Shown: in pieces, positions 60,181 to 64,000 of the stretch | Position numbering within the stretch: the stretch's first letter is position 1 | Layout: the number at the start of each line of letters is the position of its first letter | Assembly (NCBI GenBank): GCA_040385245.1 | Contig: JAZKHT010000009.1 | Coordinates: 71,197-135,196, forward strand | Origin: JAZKHT01 sp040385245 | GTDB lineage: Bacteria; Pseudomonadota; Alphaproteobacteria; Rhodobacterales; Rhodobacteraceae | Direction of reading: 5' to 3' | Length of the DNA stretch: 64,000 nt | Position numbers and translations under genes: made by a program | Notes under the pieces: generated by a model | The model's input: the letters and a program-made list of their open reading frames with translations, nothing else | What the model was told of the DNA's origin: nothing | Databases searched by the model: none

Positions 60181-60618
60181 ATGCGCAAAGGCACATTGCT
60201 CAACGGCCCGCTCACCGCGCTCGTCGGCGATCTGGGTCACTCAGACAAGATCATGATCGTCGATGCCGGTTGGCCGATCCCCGCCGACCTACGTCTGGAT
60301 CTGTGCCTGACCCACGGCATCCCTCGCCTGACGCAGGTGTTCGCCACCGTGGCGCAGGAGCTGTCGATCGAGCGCGTCATCATTGATGCCGAAATGCAGA
60401 ACCACGGCCCCGAGGTCCACTCCGAAGTGCTGCGCATCATCGCAGCCGCCGGGCAGGATCAGGGCGAAGCGATCACCATCGATCACGAACCGCATGACTC
60501 CTTCAAGCACCATGCCAGGTCGGTGAAAGGCATCGTGCGCAGCGGCGAATGCATCCCCTATTGCAACCTGGTCATCGTTGCCGGGCTGGCGTTCACGCCG
60601 CGGGATCGCAGGCCATGA
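60181..60618 (+). CDS. RbsD/FucU-family sugar mutarotase/pyranase
   Basis: A 145-aa protein. The signature is MRKGTLLNGPLTALVGDLGHSDKIMIVDAGWPIP, with the catalytic His in GHSDK, and ends NLVIVAGLAFTP. RbsD/FucU proteins interconvert ring or anomeric forms of ribose- or fucose-like sugars. Its presence shows that the imported or released compound is probably a sugar or a sugar moiety. Overlaps the next gene by 4 nt. Ribosome-binding site AAGGAAAG before ATG 60181. Confidence 0.82.
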   Translation: MRKGTLLNGPLTALVGDLGHSDKIMIVDAGWPIPADLRLDLCLTHGIPRLTQVFATVAQELSIERVIIDAEMQNHGPEVHSEVLRIIAAAGQDQGEAITIDHEPHDSFKHHARSVKGIVRSGECIPYCNLVIVAGLAFTPRDRRP

Positions 60619-61163
60619 TCGGAGTCCGCGACATCGGCATCGAGCCGTTGACGGCGTTGGCCGCCGCCGATTTCGGCGCCGCCGTCCTGCCCGACCCCGC
60701 CCGACCGACCAGCACGGGCCCGTGGTGGGCCTGCTGTGAAGGCTGCGTCGGCTTGGGTGACGGGCAGCAATGGCTGGGCTTCGTGCAGGCCGGGGCCGCC
60801 CCGCCCGAGGTGACCGAGATGGAGCGTGAACCGGGAACCGAACTTGTGATCCCGGTCGCGGGGGAAATTGTGCAGATTGTGGCGCACGGGCTGCGCGATG
60901 GGGCGGGCGTTGATCGCCCAGACGGCCGCACCGCCCGCGCCTTCGTCCTGCGACCGGGGCAGGCGCTGATGATAAACCCCGGGGTCTGGCACGCAGCCGC
61001 TTTCGGCCTGAGCGCCTCGGCTGCGTATTTCTACATCGCCCGTCGCCGCAAGGCCGAAGACAGCGAAGGCCGTGGAGGCTGGGTCGCGCTGCCCGAAGGG
61101 CAGGTGCTGCATCCCCATCCGGAGCGAATGGCGGCAGGTCAGCGGACGGGGGATCGGGAATGA
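60615..61163 (+). CDS. Ureidoglycolate lyase (AllA)-like cupin
   Basis: A 182-aa cupin-fold protein: IGIEPLTALAAADFGAAVLPD, PGTELVIPVAG and FVLRPGQALMINPGVWHAAAFGL (conserved His in the PGVWHAA block). The layout follows AllA, which releases urea from ureidoglycolate. No other allantoin genes are nearby, so a different small-molecule role is possible. Overlaps both neighbours by ATGA. Confidence 0.65.
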   Translation: MIGVRDIGIEPLTALAAADFGAAVLPDPARPTSTGPWWACCEGCVGLGDGQQWLGFVQAGAAPPEVTEMEREPGTELVIPVAGEIVQIVAHGLRDGAGVDRPDGRTARAFVLRPGQALMINPGVWHAAAFGLSASAAYFYIARRRKAEDSEGRGGWVALPEGQVLHPHPERMAAGQRTGDRE

Positions 61164-62242
61164 CTGACGACATCATCGGCCGGTATGAGAACGTATCGAA
61201 ATTCTACGGCAGTATGGCCGTGGTGAAGAACCTCGATCTCGACATCCGGCGAGGCGAATTCCTGTCGCTGCTGGGGCCTTCCGGCTCGGGGAAGACCACT
61301 ACGCTGATGATGCTGGCGGGGCTGCAATCGCCCAGCAGCGGGCATATCTTCCTGAACGGCCGCCCCATCGAGACGACCCCGCCTCATCGCAGGAACATTG
61401 GCGTGGTGTTCCAGAACTATGCGCTGTTCCCGCATATGACGATCGCCGAGAACCTGGCCTACCCGTTGAAGGCGCGGCGGATGGCCAGGGCCGACATCGC
61501 GCAACGTGTGCAGCGCGGGCTGGAGATGGTGAAGCTTCAGCCGCTGGCCCAGCGTCGCCCTACCGAACTGTCGGGTGGCCAGCAGCAGCGCGTGGCGCTG
61601 GCCCGCGCGCTGGTCTTCGAGCCGAGCATCGTGCTGCTGGACGAGCCCTTGGGTGCGCTCGACCGCCAGCTGCGCGAGACCATGCAGCTGGAGTTGAAGC
61701 AGCTTCACCGCGAGACCGGGGTGACCATGGTCTACGTCACCCACGATCAGGCCGAGGCGATGACCATGTCCGACCGCGTGGCGGTCTTTAACGATGGCAA
61801 GCTGTTGCAATGCGCCCCGCCACCCGAGATCTACGACCGGCCGACCAGCGCCTTCGTTGCCGAATTCGTGGGCGAGAACAACCGTCTGAGTGGTGCGGTC
61901 ACCGCTGTCGACGAAGGGGGCTGCACCGTCACGACTGATGCCGGGATCGCAATTCGCACCCGTCCGCAGCCGGGGCTTCAGCGGGGTCAGGCGGTGTTAG
62001 TCTACCTGCGGCCGGAACGGATTCTGGTCGGCGGCGCTGCTGCCGCCTGCGAAAACCGCCATGACGCCCCCGTCGCCGACGCGATCTTCCTCGGCGACCA
62101 TACCCGCCTGCGGATTGATCTGCCCGGCAATCGCGACTTCACCATTAAGCAGAACTTCTTCGGCGAGACCCGCCCTCCAGGCCCCGGCGACCGCATCGTC
62201 TTCGGCTGGACGGCCGAGGCACCGCAGGTCGTGCCCGTCTAG
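61160..62242 (+). CDS. PotA-like ABC transporter ATP-binding protein
   Basis: A 360-aa ATPase with Walker A GPSGSGKTT, Q-loop VVFQNYALFPHMTIAENLAYPL, signature LSGGQQQRVALARAL, Walker B IVLLDEPLGALD and switch His in VTHDQAEAM. A C-terminal TOBE-like domain follows (about residues 250-360). Start overlaps the previous stop by 4 nt. Completes the importer with the binding protein and two permeases. Confidence 0.92.
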   Translation: MTDDIIGRYENVSKFYGSMAVVKNLDLDIRRGEFLSLLGPSGSGKTTTLMMLAGLQSPSSGHIFLNGRPIETTPPHRRNIGVVFQNYALFPHMTIAENLAYPLKARRMARADIAQRVQRGLEMVKLQPLAQRRPTELSGGQQQRVALARALVFEPSIVLLDEPLGALDRQLRETMQLELKQLHRETGVTMVYVTHDQAEAMTMSDRVAVFNDGKLLQCAPPPEIYDRPTSAFVAEFVGENNRLSGAVTAVDEGGCTVTTDAGIAIRTRPQPGLQRGQAVLVYLRPERILVGGAAAACENRHDAPVADAIFLGDHTRLRIDLPGNRDFTIKQNFFGETRPPGPGDRIVFGWTAEAPQVVPV

Positions 62243-62323
62243 GCCAGCCGCCCCGAAATCCCCCGCTCCGCCGCCGATCCCGTCGGCGGTCGTGCGAACT
62301 TTTGCCGCTGACTTCAGGAACGA

Positions 62324-63097
62324 ATGGAACTCGAAATGAACAGGACGGACTTCCACAAGCTTTTCAAATCACCCGGCCCGGTGGTGCTGCCGGTAGTGCA
62401 TGTGCTGGACCACGCACAGACGGCCCGCAACGTCAGGATCGCGCTTCACGCCGGCGCCCCCGGGGTGCTGCTGATCAATCACGACATCACGCTCGAGGAA
62501 TTTCTCCCGGTCATACGCTCGATCCGCCAGCAGTTTCCGGCCTGCTGGATCGGGGTCAACTTCCTCGCTGTCACCGGCCTGGAGGCGTTCCCCATCCTGG
62601 GCGGCCTGCAACGTGAGGGGATCGCCGTCGACGCCTACTGGGCCGACGATGCCCGGATCGACGAAAGTCGCACCGCCGACGATCAGCCCGAGGCCGCCGC
62701 CATCGCCGAGTCTCGCCACCGCTCCGGCTGGACCGGCCTTTATCTTGGCGGCACCTGTTTCAAAAAGCAGCGCGAGGTCGCGCCCGAGCATCACGAGGTT
62801 TCCGCCACCATCGCCGCACGCTGGATGGATGTCGTGACAACGTCGGGTATCGCCACCGGCCATGCGCCGGAGTTGCAGAAGGTTGAAACCTTCCGGCGCG
62901 GCGTGGGCGATGCGGCGCTGGCGCTGGCCTCGGGCCTGACGCCCGAGAACGCGCATGTCTTCGCAAGCCTGATCGACTGTTTCATCATCGGCACCGGGAT
63001 CAATCACCCCGGCGATTTCCACAACTTCGATCCCGCGAAGCTGGAGCGCCTGTTGGCCTTTGTGCGTGGACAGGGTGAGTGCTGTGACGCGCGATAA
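62324..63097 (+). CDS. BtpA/SgcQ-like TIM-barrel protein
   Basis: A 257-aa protein with alternating strand-helix pattern: VVLPVVHVLDHAQTARNVRIALHAGAPGVLLINHDITLEEFL, GLYLGGTCFKKQ, DVVTTSGIATGHAPELQKVETFR, ALASGLTPENAHVFA and FIIGTGI. The order resembles BtpA/SgcQ barrels; their chemistry is not settled. Two in-frame ATGs (62324, 62336) are possible; AGGAAC precedes the first. Last gene of the operon and likely an intracellular catabolic step. Confidence 0.6.
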   Translation: MELEMNRTDFHKLFKSPGPVVLPVVHVLDHAQTARNVRIALHAGAPGVLLINHDITLEEFLPVIRSIRQQFPACWIGVNFLAVTGLEAFPILGGLQREGIAVDAYWADDARIDESRTADDQPEAAAIAESRHRSGWTGLYLGGTCFKKQREVAPEHHEVSATIAARWMDVVTTSGIATGHAPELQKVETFRRGVGDAALALASGLTPENAHVFASLIDCFIIGTGINHPGDFHNFDPAKLERLLAFVRGQGECCDAR

Positions 63098-63188
63098 ATC
63101 GTCGATCTTATGCAAGTGACCAACCCTGTGGGTATTGTCAGATGAACTTCGCTTGCCGCATGGCAGGCCGCTCCGCTAGCTTGGCTGC

Positions 63189-63350
63189 GTGACCAAACGC
63201 TCCCCTTTCCGCTTCTTCAAGACGAGCCCGGGGAGAATCCGCCTCGCGGTGATGCTCCACATCCGCTTCCCACTGTCACTGCGTTAGGTCGAGGATCTGC
63301 TCCATGAGCGCGGCATCGAGATCAGCCACAAGACGGTGCTGTACTGGTCC
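63189..63350 (+). pseudogene. IS6-family transposase remnant
   Basis: Reading frame from GTG 63189 gives residues such as RFFKTSPGRIRLAVMLHIRFPLSLR, then an in-frame TAG (63285-63287) and VEDLLHERGIEISHKTVLYW, typical N-terminal IS6/IS26 transposase sequence. The normal Asn in SLRNVEDLL is replaced by the stop. Similarity ends soon after, so only the N-terminus survives. Confidence 0.7.
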
Positions 63351-63634
63351 GGGCCGCGCGACTCGAACAGAACTTACGGCTTCTAAACTGACCCGGGTTA
63401 GATCTTAGTCGCGATTGATCGGATGGGATTCGAACACGCATTCGGTCATAAAGAAAACAATGGCTTAGACACAAGAGAAGGTTCGACCCCAGTCGCGTTC
63501 CCTCCGCCAACTTTCCATCTAGTCTGATTTCTGTGGGGCGCATTGGGTGCGATTTTTACGTTATTTCATTGGGGAAATTAGCGTTCATGCATTGCACTGG
63601 ATTTCTTTCGATTTCGCCCGTATCGTTTCATTGC

Positions 63635-63656
63635 GTGGTATGAAATGTGGTATGAA
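63635..63656 (+). repeat. Tandem 10-bp repeats before the integrase
   Basis: GTGGTATGAA at 63635-63644 and 63647-63656, period 12 bp, ending two nt before the integrase ATG. Such repeats next to tyrosine integrases are often arm-type binding sites or operators. Confidence 0.45.
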
Positions 63657-63658
63657 CT

Positions 63659-63948
63659 ATGGCCCTCACTGGGAAGTTGACCAAGAAGTTGGTCGAGAAC
63701 CTCAGCGCTGGAAGGCACGGCGATGGGGGAGGCCTTTACCTCATCGTTGATCCCTCTGGTGCAAGACGCTGGATCGTCCGGGTCGTTGTAAAGGGTCAAC
63801 GAAATGCGAAAGGCGCAGTGCTCCGAACTGACTTTGGCTTGGGCGGTGCCGACGTCGTGACGCTCAACCAGGCCCGTGAACGCGCTTTGGAGTATCGTCG
63901 CATGGCAAAAGCGGGGTTGAACCCAAAGTTCAACACGGCCCGCGAGAT
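63659..63948 (+). pseudogene. DUF4102-type tyrosine integrase, N-terminal part only
   Basis: From ATG 63659 the frame reads MALTGKLTKKLVENLSAGRH, then DGGGLYLIVDPSGARRWIVRV, FGLGGADVVTLNQARERALEY and AKAGLNPKFNTAREI. This is the arm-DNA-binding domain of P4-like integrases. After residue ~97 the expected core-binding domain (normally starting PTFEEVA) is replaced by IS-like sequence, with no catalytic region in view. Confidence 0.65.
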
Positions 63949-64000
63949 TGTCAATCGGCACGCAAAACTGACCCCCTATCGGCGCCCAAATTTGACCCCC
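63949..64000. mobile_element. Likely terminus of an IS21-like element
   Basis: Begins TGTCAATCGGC and contains the spaced repeats AAACTGACCCCC and AAATTTGACCCCC, the multiple-repeat terminus style of the IS21 family. It interrupts the integrase frame. The window ends inside it, so the transposase genes are not seen. Confidence 0.4.

Noticed and set aside
63385..63396. AAACTGACCC resembling the IS21-type terminal repeat
   Set aside because: A single short match without the second repeat or a TG end. Chance is likely.
63480..63512. A GGTTCGACCCC...CCTCCGCCA stretch resembling a tRNA 3' end or attachment core
   Set aside because: The T-stem does not pair and no acceptor partner is found. It also does not match the tRNA-Ser 3' end closely enough to be called an attachment site.
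1..64000. CRISPR arrays
   Set aside because: No regularly spaced 23-40-nt repeats were seen; the only tandem repeats are the short arrays listed.

Overview
The window is GC-rich DNA from an alphaproteobacterium, most likely a member of the Rhodobacteraceae. This rests on a chvE-gguABC sugar cluster with a divergent GbpR-type LysR gene, gene content typical of that family, and the style of intergenic repeats. No rRNA or CRISPR array was seen. One tRNA gene is present.

Positions 1-23.7 kb look like core or metabolic chromosome. In order: the end of a class-III aminotransferase and a glutamine-synthetase-like ligase; a divergent hybrid kinase / LuxR-type response regulator pair; a CbiX-like chelatase; a minus-strand Rieske oxygenase - RidA - DUF1028 - LysR operon with a good LysR box in front of it; an aldose uptake and oxidation operon (ChvE, GguA, GguB, GguC, IlvD/Edd-type aldonate dehydratase, Gfo/Idh dehydrogenase) that fits non-phosphorylative L-arabinose/D-galactose catabolism; an MFS exporter; an LldD-like flavin enzyme; trpA; ychF; and tRNA-Ser(GCU).

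Positions 23.7-54.1 kb are an accessory and defence region that starts right after the tRNA-Ser gene. On the minus strand, an excisionase-like HTH, a P4/D5-type primase-helicase, two small proteins (one DUF2924), a large serine recombinase and a 136-aa protein form a chain in which every junction overlaps by 4 nt. Downstream on the same strand lie a DUF488 gene with an uncharacterised partner, a GmrSD-like DUF262 gene, and a complete type I restriction-modification set (hsdR, hsdS, hsdM). On the plus strand are a 231-aa orphan, a small-protein/Fic pair, a ParB-like/DNA-methylase fusion, small and large terminase subunits with no head or tail genes, and a small resolvase with an inverted repeat just upstream. 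The region ends in a two-gene operon: a 2475-aa protein with two sacsin/HSP90-type (GHKL) ATPase modules, overlapping by 4 nt with an SNF2-type helicase. That pair is the strongest candidate for an incompletely described defence system.

Positions 54.7-63.1 kb hold a LysR gene divergent from an operon encoding a PfkB kinase, a PotD/B/C/A-like ABC importer, an RbsD/FucU mutarotase, an ureidoglycolate-lyase-like protein and a BtpA/SgcQ-like barrel protein. This looks like uptake and catabolism of an unknown small sugar-containing compound. The last 0.9 kb is a mobile-element graveyard: an IS6-type transposase fragment with an in-frame stop, then a DUF4102-type tyrosine integrase that is broken at about residue 97 by what looks like the terminus of an IS21-like element.
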